A DNA stretch of 64,000 nucleotides, taken from the NCBI GenBank assembly GCA_964586765.1, contig CAZPHN010000004.1:1-64000 (forward strand), read 5' to 3'. Below, in pieces: positions 44,372 through 54,182 of this stretch. Made by a program: the position numbers and the translations under genes. Each line of letters opens with the position of its first letter. Position 1 is the stretch's first letter. The notes under the pieces are model-generated. The model had not been told where the DNA came from. It did not search any database and was given only the letters and a program-made list of their open reading frames with translations. The DNA comes from UBA3263 sp964586765. GTDB lineage: Bacteria > Bacteroidota > Bacteroidia > Bacteroidales > Muribaculaceae.

Positions 44372-44402
44372 CAAATTTACGATTTTTTCCCCATTCCCGC
44401 AA
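44372..44402 (-). promoter_or_regulatory. holB promoter
   Basis: On the minus strand TTG (44402-44400), 20 bases, TAAATTTG (44379-44372). The box ends 6 bases before the holB ATG, predicting a leaderless or nearly leaderless mRNA. Confidence 0.65.
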
Positions 44403-44412
44403 CTACGCAAAA

Positions 44413-44450
44413 ATAATCCCGGAGAAAAACCGAGTCTTCTCCGGGATTAT
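44413..44450 (-). terminator. Terminator of the sigma-barrel operon
   Basis: Stem ATAATCCCGGAGAA / TTCTCCGGGATTAT (14 perfect pairs, 10-base loop); on the minus strand it is followed by TTTT. It lies 26 bases after the end of the gene at 44476 and is the only terminator seen for the seven genes upstream. Confidence 0.85.
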
Positions 44451-44475
44451 CAGGTCTGGATCTAATGAGTATTGG

Positions 44476-44922
44476 TTATTTAATCTTGAATTTGCCGGTC
44501 AATTCGCCTAAGCCTTGCTGTTTGTTGAAAATGACTATTTTTCGGTATACCTTGGCTTTTTTCGGCACCAACCAGACACAAATTTCTTCATTATTGCCTG
44601 ACGCCTTAAGGATAAGTTCACATTTTTCACCGGCGGTCATTATTGCTTCTTCTATCTTTTTCCTATCTGCTTCATCGCAATTCTCAAATTTCAAAGTCTT
44701 TAACCCGTTAATTTCCATTTCCATGGTGAAAGGTAAATCAATATCCAGCTTATCGAATGTTAATCTTGCTGACTCGAAAGGTTCTATCTTAAAGGTAACA
44801 TCGTTGGCATATTCAACTCCATCGACGTTTATAAACTTCTTAAAGACATTGTCAAATCCTTTTGCCGAAACGGCAATCTGTCCTGCAATCAGCAGGGCGA
44901 TGATAGTGATTAATTTTTTCAT
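44476..44922 (-). CDS. Small secreted protein, last gene of the sigma operon
   Basis: 148 residues with signal peptide (MKKLITIIALLIAGQIAVSAKG). The mature protein is about 128 residues, alpha/beta in look, with ESARLTFDKLDIDLPFTMEMEINGLKTLKFENC and a final KVYRKIVIFNKQQGLGELTGKF. It may be distantly related to DUF4252-type proteins, which often accompany ECF sigma genes, but I cannot confirm this. It follows the third barrel gene by 39 bases and precedes the terminator. Confidence 0.55.
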   Translation of the reverse strand: MKKLITIIALLIAGQIAVSAKGFDNVFKKFINVDGVEYANDVTFKIEPFESARLTFDKLDIDLPFTMEMEINGLKTLKFENCDEADRKKIEEAIMTAGEKCELILKASGNNEEICVWLVPKKAKVYRKIVIFNKQQGLGELTGKFKIK

Positions 44923-44961
44923 TGTGTTGTTAATAATTAGTTGTTAATAATTTAATGTACG

Positions 44962-47721
44962 TTATTTCTTTTTAGGTTGGATATTGAGTCGGTAAATCAC
45001 GTGGAGCATTGCGTAGCGGGGCAGGGTATTGTAACGCGTTTCGGTTCTGCCCTGCGAGTTCATGGTCAGGCGGACGTTGCTCAACTGACCGAGAATATCG
45101 AAGCCGTCAAGGGCGAAGGTGATGTTGCCGTGCATGATGCTCTTAGCCAGTCGGGCATTCCAGACAAGGTCGTTGGTGTTCAGACGGCGATCGTTGTAGC
45201 CGCGGCGCGAGTGCATCATGAGGTCGGTTGTGAAACTGATGTCCCACGGCAGTTTTACGGCGCGGAAAATGATGCCGTAGTCAAAATCAACCGCGCTGAT
45301 GGGATTGAAACCCTCCATCGGCGAGGTGACCTTTCGCCAATCGGCGTTGCCGTTGGCGGCGATTTCCATACCGTCCTTTATTTTGTAGGTCAGTTTGGCT
45401 TTGCCGCCAAGGTTGAAGTTGCGGACGGTGCTAAGGTCAAGTCCGATGAGATCGACGGAGTTCTGATACAGGGCACGCAGCTCGAAGTCAGGCTGCCACT
45501 TTCCCATTTTTCTGAAGCAATAAGGTGCTGACATTTTCGCGGAGATATCCCAGTTGCCGTTTATGTTTACCGGCTTGTATGTTGTGACACCGGTGGTCAT
45601 GTTATAGTCGGCAGACTGTGCTATCATGTTGTCATACTTGTTGTAAGTGACTTCAAGTGAGGGACCTTTCGGGAAAAGGTCATATATTTTCATTTTCACC
45701 TCATGGGTGCGCGTAGTTTTCAGTTCGGAGTTACCCAAGAAGATAAACAGCGGGTTTGCCGCATCGGTCACGTCAAGCAGATTGCGCAATCCCGGCAATG
45801 TGGCATAATAGCGATACGTAATCCAGCCTACATCACCCATTTCAAACCAAACCTTGGGGTCGACATAGAAGGGGTGGCGACTTGCTGAGTAGTTCTGGTT
45901 GAATTGGGTATAGGATATATGTCCCGGAACATAGTTTATATTTGCTTCGAGCGACATATTGGGCTGATAGTTATTTTTGTAAAGGTGAGGGAAAAAGCTT
46001 CCTAAGCTTAGTTTCAGGGTATGCTTATCTTCACTGAGCACATAGTCATAGGAGTTCGACGGGATAAACCCGGAATTCTGAGCTGCCTCGGCAACCGATG
46101 GTAACACATCTTCGTCAATCTGACGCAGATAGTAGTCTCTCGTGCTGTGAACGCGCAGATGATTATAAGTATATTCCGCGTTAAGACGCGCGTCAAAAAT
46201 TCTGTTCTTAAACGATGGCGTCTTATACGAAACATTAGCTGATGCGGTCAGTTTCTTTTCCGGCATGAATTCCTGAGGGGCGGTTCTGTCTACCTGTGCC
46301 GATGTTTCAGGGAAGAAGAGCTCGCGCAGGCGGGTTGACTCGCGGTTGCGCTTGTTCCAGTTAACCGAGGCGGAGAAGTTGATTACTTCGGGTCTCATGG
46401 GCAGTATCCAATAACCCCAAAACCGTGAGCCGACATCCCACTGTCTGTTGTAGACCAATCCGGTTTCATCGAGCGAGTTGAGAAGCGACTGGGCGGTCTT
46501 TGTAGCGGACTGTTCAGATTCGTTGGATTTTGTCCTTTCGTAAGAAAAATTAGGAGCTAAAAACAATCTTACCCTCGGAGTATATAGCTGAACTTTATCA
46601 TCGCTTGAAATACGGAACTGGCGCGAATCGGCTGAACTTACCGAGGTACCGAACAGATTGCCGCCCTCAAGATAGCGTTCGCTGAGCGATGTGGTCTCAA
46701 TCAGTGATTTTTTCTCCTTAGCCATCAAGTTTGCCTCCACTTTCCACACTCTCAGGCGCGAGTTCCATAGAAAGTCCAATCCTCCGGTCAAGGTCTCGGC
46801 GCGCCCGGCGGTTTGCCAGTTCGGGTTCCAGTTGTCGGTCTGTCCCGGCTTGCGGTCATCGTTGGTGTTGTTTACGTTGCCTACGACAGCCAATCGGCAA
46901 TCACGCGTAAACAGCATGCCGAATAGCCGTCCGAGATAGCGGTTTGCGGTTCCGTAACCCGCTTCGGCATTGGCAATCCACCCCGCCTGAAACTGCTTTT
47001 TAAGCCTTACGTCCATAACCAAGGGTAATTCATTAATCGGCTTTTCGCTGCGGAATTCGTTGCGGTGATATACCTGTATATCCTTTACCATATAAGCCGG
47101 AAGGTTTTCCAAAGCAATCTTGGGGTCTCCTTTGAAAAAGTTATCGCCGTTGACCAGCAGGTCCTGAACAAACTCTCCGTTAATGAATATTCTGCCGTCA
47201 CTTTTCAGCTCCGCTCCGGGCAACTGGTCGATAAGACCGTCGAGCATAGAGCCTTGAGCCAATGCAAACGCATCGGCATTATAAGTAATCGTATCACCTT
47301 TGACCACCATCTTGACCCGTGATGCTGTAACCGTTACCTCATCCAGTTCTTTAGGCTTGAAGAAAGGGATGCGGTTCAGTCTTATAGGCTTAATGATGGC
47401 GCGGTGTTCACGTGGACCGATTTTAGGAAACGGAATGTAAGCGGGATAATAACCCTCATGGGTCACATATAAATAGCCGCCAGTCCGGGGTATGCTGTCG
47501 ATCTGCAGATTTGCCTTCCGGTTCTCATAATTGATGTTTTGGTCAGCCAAATATGTTTTGACAAGCGTTGAATCCGGACGCAACACATCAACTTGCGCCC
47601 CCATGATGAGTTCACGGCTGTAGCTGTCGACAATATCCACAATCAGGTATGGATTGCTTGCAGATGCGACGGTAGTCAGCGAGCAGAGAATACATACCAT
47701 AAGGGTATAGACTTTCTTCAT
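44962..47721 (-). CDS. Outer-membrane barrel protein A (third of three paralogues)
   Basis: 919 residues. Signal peptide, a carboxypeptidase-regulatory-like domain (about 27-100), a plug-like domain (about 125-235: GDTITYNADAFALAQGSMLD, GRIFINGEFVQDLLVNGDNFF) and a large beta barrel ending PRYAMLHVIYRLNI. It has the layout of TonB-dependent receptors, but I see no clear TonB box. About the last 300 residues are nearly identical to protein B, whereas the early barrel (about 235-400) is closer to protein C, so the gene looks like a mosaic. ATG overlaps the stop of B by 4 bases. Confidence 0.75.
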   Translation of the reverse strand: MKKVYTLMVCILCSLTTVASASNPYLIVDIVDSYSRELIMGAQVDVLRPDSTLVKTYLADQNINYENRKANLQIDSIPRTGGYLYVTHEGYYPAYIPFPKIGPREHRAIIKPIRLNRIPFFKPKELDEVTVTASRVKMVVKGDTITYNADAFALAQGSMLDGLIDQLPGAELKSDGRIFINGEFVQDLLVNGDNFFKGDPKIALENLPAYMVKDIQVYHRNEFRSEKPINELPLVMDVRLKKQFQAGWIANAEAGYGTANRYLGRLFGMLFTRDCRLAVVGNVNNTNDDRKPGQTDNWNPNWQTAGRAETLTGGLDFLWNSRLRVWKVEANLMAKEKKSLIETTSLSERYLEGGNLFGTSVSSADSRQFRISSDDKVQLYTPRVRLFLAPNFSYERTKSNESEQSATKTAQSLLNSLDETGLVYNRQWDVGSRFWGYWILPMRPEVINFSASVNWNKRNRESTRLRELFFPETSAQVDRTAPQEFMPEKKLTASANVSYKTPSFKNRIFDARLNAEYTYNHLRVHSTRDYYLRQIDEDVLPSVAEAAQNSGFIPSNSYDYVLSEDKHTLKLSLGSFFPHLYKNNYQPNMSLEANINYVPGHISYTQFNQNYSASRHPFYVDPKVWFEMGDVGWITYRYYATLPGLRNLLDVTDAANPLFIFLGNSELKTTRTHEVKMKIYDLFPKGPSLEVTYNKYDNMIAQSADYNMTTGVTTYKPVNINGNWDISAKMSAPYCFRKMGKWQPDFELRALYQNSVDLIGLDLSTVRNFNLGGKAKLTYKIKDGMEIAANGNADWRKVTSPMEGFNPISAVDFDYGIIFRAVKLPWDISFTTDLMMHSRRGYNDRRLNTNDLVWNARLAKSIMHGNITFALDGFDILGQLSNVRLTMNSQGRTETRYNTLPRYAMLHVIYRLNIQPKKK

Positions 47722-50489
47722 CGGTTCTGTTTCTTATTGGGGTTGATATTCAGTCGGTAAATTACGTGGAGCATCGCGTAGCGTGGCAGGGTATTGTAAC
47801 GCGTTTCGGTTCTGCCCTGCGAGTTTATGGTCAGGCGGACGTTACTGAGCTGACCGAGAATGTCGAAGCCGTCAAGGGCGAAAGTGAGGTTGCCGTGCAT
47901 GATGCTCTTAGCCAGTCGGGCGTTCCAGACAAGGTCGTTGGTATTCAGCCGGCGGTCATTGTATCCGCGGCGGGAGTGCATCATTAGGTCGGTTGTGAAA
48001 CTGATGTCCCACGGCAGTTTTACGGCACGGAAAATGATGCCATAGTCAAAATCAATCGCGCTGATGGGAATGAACCCTTCCATCGGCGAGGTAACCTTTC
48101 GCCAATCGGCGTTGCCGTTGGCAGCGATTTCCATACCGTCCTTTATTTTGTAGGTCAGCTTGGCTTTGCCGCCAAGGTTGAGGTTGCGGACGGTGCTGAA
48201 ATCGAGCCCGATAAGGTCGACTGAGTTCTGATACAGAGCGCGCAGCTCGAAGTCAGGCTGCCATTTCCCCATATCCCTGAAGCAATAAGGCGTGGAAAGT
48301 TTTGCCGATAAGTCCCAGTTACCGTCTACGTTTACGGGCTTGTAGGTGGTTACGCCGGTGGTCATGTTATAGTCTGCCGATTGGGCTATCATGTTGTCAT
48401 ACTTGTTGTAAGTGACCTCGAGCGAGGGACCTTTCGGGAACAGGTCATATAGTTTCATTTTAATCTCATGGGTGCGCGTAGTTTTCAGTTCGGAGTTACC
48501 CATGAAGATAAACAGCGGATTTGCCGCATCGGTCACGTCAAGCAGATTGCGCAGTCCCGGCAATGTGGCGTAATAGCGATACGTAATCCAGCCGATACCT
48601 GAAACGTCAAAACCTACGGTCGGGTCAACATAGAATGGTTTCCGGCGTGCACTATAAGTCCGTTGGACCTGAGAGTAGACTATGTGTCCGGGAACATAAC
48701 GGATATCTGCCTGAAGCCTGATATTGGGTTGACAGTCACCGTTGTACCACCACTGAAAGAAATTACACAAATCAAGTTGCAGCAGGTGACTGTCTTCATT
48801 TAGCGTGTAATTATAGGAGTTTGAGGGTATAAACCCGGCATTTTGCATAGCATCGGTGACCGACGGGAGCGCAGTGCCATCAGGTTGGCGCAGAAAGTAG
48901 TCGCGGGTGCTGTGGACGTTTGAATGTTTGAAATCATATTTCGCATCAAACCGGAGATGTGCAATTTTAGAGTCCGTAAACCACCATGCAGTGGTCCATA
49001 CGGAGCCGGTGGCAGACAAGGTGCGCTCCGGCACAAACTCCCAAGGCGACGAAAAGTCATGATTTTCAGACAGCAGAGGAAAGAAAAGCTCGCGCTGGCG
49101 GTCTGACTCGTAGTTCTTCTTAGTCCAGTCAACGGAGGCTGAGAAATCAATTTGTTCAGCTCGCATGGGGAGCTTCCACATGCCGTTGAATTCGGCTCCC
49201 ACTTTCCAGCGGCGGATATATACCATACCAGTTTCGTCAAGCGAGTTCAGCTGCGTCGTGGCGGTCGCGGTTGACGTGGTTTCAGCCTCGCCGGACTTAA
49301 CTCTCTCAAACAGAAATTTCGGATTTAACTTTAATTCCAGCCGAGGCAGTGAATACGTGATTCTGTTATCGCTTGAAATGCGGAACCGGCGTGAATCAGC
49401 CGTTTTCGTACCATACCTGAAGATATTTCCTCCGGGGCGATAGAATTCTGACACGGCTGACTCCTCAAGGAGTGACTTTTTCTCTGCCGCCATCATGTTG
49501 GCGTTGATTCTCCATTCTCTGAAACGCGAGTTCCATACATAGTCCACTCCGCCAAGCCGGGTTTCGGTCCGCCCGGCAGCCTGCCTGTCCTCATAGCGGC
49601 TTCCGCTTTGGCTCGGAGTGCTTTCGTCGTTGATATTGTTGACATTGCCTACTATGGCAAGGCGTGAACTGCCGGTATGCAGCATACCGAACAACCGCCC
49701 TGTATAGCGACCGGCGGTGCCGTAGCCTGCTTCGGCATTGGCTATCCAGCCCCTCTGATATTGCTTTTTGAGTTTTACGTCCATAACCAAGGGCATATCT
49801 TCCCGAGGAGTCCCTTTTCTGCCGCCATTGCGGTGGAACACCAATATGTTTTTTACCAGATATGCGGGGATATTCTCTAATGCCATTCGTGGGTCTTTGC
49901 GGAAAAAGCTGTTGCCGTCAACCAGAAGTTCGCTGACAAATTCGCCGTTGAGGTAGATTTTTCCATTGCTTTTCAGTTCCGCGCCGGGCAGCTGGTCAAT
50001 CAGTCCGTCAAGCATCGACCCCTGAGCCAGCGCGAATGCGTCGGTGTTATACGTAATCGTATCGCCGCTCATAATCATCCTGACTCTCGATGCCTCTACG
50101 CTAACCTCCTCAAGTTCCTTGGGCTTTGAGAAAGGCATGCGTGTCAGTCTTATTTGCGGAATTATTGCAATTATTTCGCGTGGTCCGAGCTTCGGAACCG
50201 GTACATAAGCCGGATAGTAACCTTCTCTGGTTACGCTGAGAAAGCCGCCGGTGCGGGGAATGCTATCAATAATCAGGTTGACTTTCCGGTTAGAGTACCT
50301 TCCGTTCTTATCGGAAAAATATGAGGCGATTAGCGTCGAGTCCGGACGCAGCAGATGAACCTGTGCATCCATAATGAACTCATCGTTGAAACTGTCAACT
50401 ATATCAACACCCAAAGAGGGTGGATTATCTTTGGCAGCGACCGAAAGCAAACAAAATATATTGATAATAATCGCGATAAATCTCTTCAC
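47718..50489 (-). CDS. Outer-membrane barrel protein B (second of three paralogues)
   Basis: 923 residues with the same order of parts as A: signal peptide, regulatory-like domain, plug-like domain (ALAQGSMLDGLIDQLPGAEL), barrel. Its segment at about 235-390 differs from both A and C (for example INDESTPSQSGSRYEDRQAAG), including the loop where A and C have RKPGQTD. Starts immediately after the stop of C (no gap) and overlaps A by 4 bases. Exposed loops seem to be where the paralogues differ, which would suit different ligands; this is inferred. Confidence 0.75.
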   Translation of the reverse strand: MKRFIAIIINIFCLLSVAAKDNPPSLGVDIVDSFNDEFIMDAQVHLLRPDSTLIASYFSDKNGRYSNRKVNLIIDSIPRTGGFLSVTREGYYPAYVPVPKLGPREIIAIIPQIRLTRMPFSKPKELEEVSVEASRVRMIMSGDTITYNTDAFALAQGSMLDGLIDQLPGAELKSNGKIYLNGEFVSELLVDGNSFFRKDPRMALENIPAYLVKNILVFHRNGGRKGTPREDMPLVMDVKLKKQYQRGWIANAEAGYGTAGRYTGRLFGMLHTGSSRLAIVGNVNNINDESTPSQSGSRYEDRQAAGRTETRLGGVDYVWNSRFREWRINANMMAAEKKSLLEESAVSEFYRPGGNIFRYGTKTADSRRFRISSDNRITYSLPRLELKLNPKFLFERVKSGEAETTSTATATTQLNSLDETGMVYIRRWKVGAEFNGMWKLPMRAEQIDFSASVDWTKKNYESDRQRELFFPLLSENHDFSSPWEFVPERTLSATGSVWTTAWWFTDSKIAHLRFDAKYDFKHSNVHSTRDYFLRQPDGTALPSVTDAMQNAGFIPSNSYNYTLNEDSHLLQLDLCNFFQWWYNGDCQPNIRLQADIRYVPGHIVYSQVQRTYSARRKPFYVDPTVGFDVSGIGWITYRYYATLPGLRNLLDVTDAANPLFIFMGNSELKTTRTHEIKMKLYDLFPKGPSLEVTYNKYDNMIAQSADYNMTTGVTTYKPVNVDGNWDLSAKLSTPYCFRDMGKWQPDFELRALYQNSVDLIGLDFSTVRNLNLGGKAKLTYKIKDGMEIAANGNADWRKVTSPMEGFIPISAIDFDYGIIFRAVKLPWDISFTTDLMMHSRRGYNDRRLNTNDLVWNARLAKSIMHGNLTFALDGFDILGQLSNVRLTINSQGRTETRYNTLPRYAMLHVIYRLNINPNKKQNR

Positions 50490-53246
50490 TTATTTCTTTT
50501 TAGGCTTAATGTTGAGTCGGTAGATAATGTGGAGCATGGCGTAGCGCGGCAGGGTGTTGTAACGCGCCTCGGTTCTGCCCTGCGAGTTCATGGTGAGCTG
50601 CACATTGCTCAGCTGACCGAGTATGTCGAAACCGTCGAGGGCAAACGTCAGGTTACCGTGTATGATGCTCTTGGCTATGCGCGCGTTCCAGACAAGATGG
50701 TTCGTGTTCAGGCGCGAGTCGGCATATCCGCGGCGCGAGTGCATGATGATGTCGGTGGTGACGCTCATGTTCCACGGAAGTTTGGTGGCGCGATAAACCA
50801 GACCGTAGTCAAAATCGACGGCGTTGATGGTTGTGAAGTCGGGTATGGGCGACGTCACGCGGCGGTAGTCGGCGTTTCCTTTGGCTGATATTTCCATTCC
50901 GTCTGTGATTTTGTAAGTAAGGGCGAGTTTTTCGCGCAGATTGAGATTGCAGACGGTACTTTGCTCCATATTAATAAGGTCTACGGAGTTCTGATAGCCG
51001 AAGTTGGTGTTGGAGCTGATTTGCCATTTCTTCTGGGCTCCCAGCTGGCGGCTGAAGTCTACGCTTGCCGATACGTCCCAGTTGCCGTTGACGTTGACCG
51101 GACGGAATGTGGTTACGCCGGTGGTCATGTCGTAGAAAGCCGACTGTGCAACCATGTTTTCATACTTGTTGAAATCAACATTCAGCTGAATGCCATATTG
51201 ATAAAACCACCAGCTGGTAAGGCTGAGTTTATGTATACGGGATATCTTCAGATCCGGATTTCCGGCATAGATATAGAGCGGATTGGCTGCGTCCGTGATG
51301 TCAACGAGGTCAAGCAGGTTGCTGAGTCTGGACTCATATGAGTAGCTTCCGTAGAACAGAGCAAAATTGAAGCCAATCCTTGGTTCGACATACCAAGGGG
51401 CACGTTTTGCAGTCAGGATATTTCCCTGAGTATGGTAATTGATATGTCCCGGTGCATAGCTCGCCTTGACATCAGCTGAAATGTTGAACTGCTCTTTGCG
51501 CTTAAACAGCATGACATGAGGAAAAAAGTTGCCAAAACCGACCTCCACCGAGTGGGTATTTTCAACTGCCAAGTAGTGGAACGAGTTCGAGGGTATCAGC
51601 GTTAGGTCGCGCTCGAAGTTCGAAGGTAAATCGTCGGCTGATTCTTCATAATAGTGACGCGTACTGTTCAGATTATCATGTTTAAACGTGTACATTGCAT
51701 GCCACCCGCCATCAAATAAATCCAAAAAACGGTAATCACATTCTAATTTGACTTTTTCGGAGATTTTGAGCCTACGCTCGGGCAGAAATTCCTGTATTGT
51801 CTGACGCTCGTTTAGGTCCGTCTGTTGCGGAAACAGCAGGTTGCGGTCGGTCAGAGTTTCAAATTTGCGGTCATTCCATTGAAATCCGAATTCATCACTT
51901 ATTTTAGTCGAAGACTGGGGCAACTGCCAGCGTGCGTCGAAATCCGTGCCTACTTCCCAGAGCCGGCGGTAGGTATCCGATGTCTGGTCAAGCGAATTCA
52001 GGAGATTTGCCATGGCGTCAGAGGTAGTTGACGCGCCGGTATTGTTCGCTTTCTCCCTGATGAATGACGCCTTGGGTTTCAGGTTGACCCATACGCGGGG
52101 AACATGGAACGAGAATTTGTCATCGGTAGAAAATCTCCACTGGCGTGAAAGCGAGGAGTTTTTCGAGGTGCCGAATAGGTTTCCGCCGTCAAGATAGCGT
52201 TCCGAGACCTTTTGTGACTGCAGGTCGCCGCGTTTATGTTCAGCCATCAGGTTGGTCTCGACTTTCCAGTTGCGCAGACGTGAGTTCCAGAGGTAGTCTA
52301 TTCCTGCCTTTGCTATGTCGGCGCGTCCTGCCGTCTGCCAGTTGGGGTTCCAGCTGTCTGTCTGACCCGGCTTGCGGTCATCGTTGGTATTGTTTGCATT
52401 GGCTACTATGGACAGACGCGAGTCGCGGGTAAACATCAGTCCGAAAAGTCTGCCCAGATAACGGTTGGAGGTTCCGTAACCTGCCTCCGCATTTGCAATC
52501 CAGCCGGTCTGATACTGTTTTTTCAGCTTGACGTCCATTACCAACGGAAGATCATCAAGCGGCTTCCGCTCCATAAATTCGTTGCGGTGATATACCTTTA
52601 CGTCGTTGACCATATAGGCAGGCAGATTTTCGAGAGCTATTTTCGGGTCACCCTTGAAGAAGTTCTCGCCGTTTACAAGCAACTCGTTGACAAACTTGCC
52701 GTTGACATATATCTGACCGTTGCCTTTCAGTTCAACGCCCGGCAGCTGACTTATCAGCCCGTCGAGCATCGAGCCCTGAGCTAAGGCGAAGGCGTCGGCA
52801 TTATAGACGATAGTGTCGCCCTTCATAACCATTTTCAGTTTCGAGGCGGTAACCGTGACTTCTTCAAGCTGCTTGGGCTGATAAAAGGGTATCCGGTTCA
52901 TCATTATAGGCTTTAGCTCTATGCCGTGTTCCATTTTTCCTAACTTCTTGATGCGCATGTATTCGGGATAATATCCTTCGGCGGTAACATAGATTATGCA
53001 GTCCGATGGCGGAAGGCTGTCGATGTGCAGGTTCATCGGCTGATTATAGGAGTACATCTCCGTTGCAAAATATGATTTTATCAACGTTGAATCGGGACGC
53101 AACAGGTCGGCGCGGAACTCTTTCATTAATTCGCGACTATAGCTGTCGACGACTTTTCCGCAGCCATAGGGAGGGTAATCACGGGCAAAAGCTTGTGAAC
53201 TGACAACAAAACAACTTATAAGTAAGAGTATAATACCTTTTTTCAT
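50490..53246 (-). CDS. Outer-membrane barrel protein C (first of three paralogues)
   Basis: 918 residues; signal peptide, regulatory-like domain, plug-like domain (GSMLDGLISQLPGVELKGNGQIYVNGKF) and barrel ending YRLNIKPKKK. It is the most divergent of the three in the C-terminal half, but shares many blocks with A before that (NRYLGRLFG, NTNDDRKPGQTD). First barrel gene after the sigma, anti-sigma and small secreted protein genes, with 25 bases between its ATG and the preceding stop. Confidence 0.75.
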   Translation of the reverse strand: MKKGIILLLISCFVVSSQAFARDYPPYGCGKVVDSYSRELMKEFRADLLRPDSTLIKSYFATEMYSYNQPMNLHIDSLPPSDCIIYVTAEGYYPEYMRIKKLGKMEHGIELKPIMMNRIPFYQPKQLEEVTVTASKLKMVMKGDTIVYNADAFALAQGSMLDGLISQLPGVELKGNGQIYVNGKFVNELLVNGENFFKGDPKIALENLPAYMVNDVKVYHRNEFMERKPLDDLPLVMDVKLKKQYQTGWIANAEAGYGTSNRYLGRLFGLMFTRDSRLSIVANANNTNDDRKPGQTDSWNPNWQTAGRADIAKAGIDYLWNSRLRNWKVETNLMAEHKRGDLQSQKVSERYLDGGNLFGTSKNSSLSRQWRFSTDDKFSFHVPRVWVNLKPKASFIREKANNTGASTTSDAMANLLNSLDQTSDTYRRLWEVGTDFDARWQLPQSSTKISDEFGFQWNDRKFETLTDRNLLFPQQTDLNERQTIQEFLPERRLKISEKVKLECDYRFLDLFDGGWHAMYTFKHDNLNSTRHYYEESADDLPSNFERDLTLIPSNSFHYLAVENTHSVEVGFGNFFPHVMLFKRKEQFNISADVKASYAPGHINYHTQGNILTAKRAPWYVEPRIGFNFALFYGSYSYESRLSNLLDLVDITDAANPLYIYAGNPDLKISRIHKLSLTSWWFYQYGIQLNVDFNKYENMVAQSAFYDMTTGVTTFRPVNVNGNWDVSASVDFSRQLGAQKKWQISSNTNFGYQNSVDLINMEQSTVCNLNLREKLALTYKITDGMEISAKGNADYRRVTSPIPDFTTINAVDFDYGLVYRATKLPWNMSVTTDIIMHSRRGYADSRLNTNHLVWNARIAKSIIHGNLTFALDGFDILGQLSNVQLTMNSQGRTEARYNTLPRYAMLHIIYRLNIKPKKK

Positions 53247-53271
53247 GGTAATGCGATGAATGCTGTGATAA

Positions 53272-53781
53272 TTATTTGCGTTTTATTCGCTGCAGATCCT
53301 GTTCGGTCATGGTGCCGGTAATCTGAATGATGGTCAGCGAATTTTCTTTCTCTATTTTTAGCGCGAATTCGTTGAGCTTATTAGGTAGTTTGCGCTCATA
53401 TATGGTCAGGTGTTCGCCTTCATCATATATTTCGAGAATGACTTTATAGTTGTCTTTTTTTGAAAAACCTCCTGATATCGTGCTGTACCAGTTAAGAGTA
53501 TCCATTTTTTTCTTACCCTCAGCGGTAATAACGGAGAGATCTTCGATTTTGCCGATAATCTTTTCAAAGGCATAGTCGCCGACGTTCAGATGTTTGCCTT
53601 TGACCATTCCCATCATGGTTTTACCTATATATACAGTCTTGAACTCAGAGCCGAATTCACGACATCTGTCGAGAAGGGCGGTTCGTGATGCCGGAACGTA
53701 TTCTTTCTCACTGGCAGCGTTTGCCACGGGCGACAATGCAGAAATCACCAGAACGATTAAAGTGAAAAGCACGTGTTTCAT
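53272..53781 (-). CDS. Small secreted protein, DUF4252-like
   Basis: 169 residues with signal peptide (MKHVLFTLIVLVISALSPVANA). The mature part has KIEDLSVITAEGKKK, a middle strand pair (YKVILEIYDEGEHLTIYERK) and SLTIIQITGTMTEQDLQRI near the end, a pattern I associate with DUF4252 proteins encoded next to ECF sigma factors in Bacteroides. Overlaps the anti-sigma stop by 4 bases. It may be a periplasmic sensor part of the same circuit. Confidence 0.6.
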   Translation of the reverse strand: MKHVLFTLIVLVISALSPVANAASEKEYVPASRTALLDRCREFGSEFKTVYIGKTMMGMVKGKHLNVGDYAFEKIIGKIEDLSVITAEGKKKMDTLNWYSTISGGFSKKDNYKVILEIYDEGEHLTIYERKLPNKLNEFALKIEKENSLTIIQITGTMTEQDLQRIKRK

Positions 53782-54182
53782 AAGTCGTTGAGTTTATCAA
53801 GTTCTTCAAATCCGCGGTCAAACGCGTCGGAAAACATCATCAGGGCGAGCCGGGTCTGTTCCGTAGCTTCCGCAACCGTCATTTCCGTCTCCATGGTCGG
53901 AGCGGGCTGACGGAACAGGGAGCTTGCGGCAATAAGCACGATGGCTACGGAAGCGGCGACAGATACCCATTTCATCGGAGTGAACATACGGCGACGCGAA
54001 GCCCGGCGCGCCATCTTGCCGAAGTCAGGCAGCGGGGAGTGGAGCGTGCAGATTAGTCGGCGGTCTGCATCGTAACGCGGGTCCGTGTTCTGGCTTAGAA
54101 GCTCGGCAAGCCGGGTTTCCTCTTTGCGCGAGGTCTCTCCTGCATAATATTTGTCCAATAATTTATCTATCATATTCTTCAA
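53778..54182 (-). CDS. Membrane anti-sigma factor
   Basis: 134 residues. A cytoplasmic helical N-terminus (MIDKLLDKYYAGETSRKEETRLAELL), a single membrane helix (WVSVAASVAIVLIAASSLF, about 72-90) and a short periplasmic tail rich in acidic residues. No zinc-binding HxxxCxxC motif is seen. It starts 20 bases inside the end of the sigma gene, so it is translated with it, and holds the sigma factor at the membrane by analogy with known pairs. Confidence 0.75.
   Translation of the reverse strand: MKNMIDKLLDKYYAGETSRKEETRLAELLSQNTDPRYDADRRLICTLHSPLPDFGKMARRASRRRMFTPMKWVSVAASVAIVLIAASSLFRQPAPTMETEMTVAEATEQTRLALMMFSDAFDRGFEELDKLNDL

Noticed and set aside
44962..53246. The three barrel genes as a SusC/SusD polysaccharide utilisation locus
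   Set aside because: No SusD-like lipoprotein or glycoside hydrolase gene is present in the operon, and the barrels lack a recognisable TonB box and the usual SusC signature.
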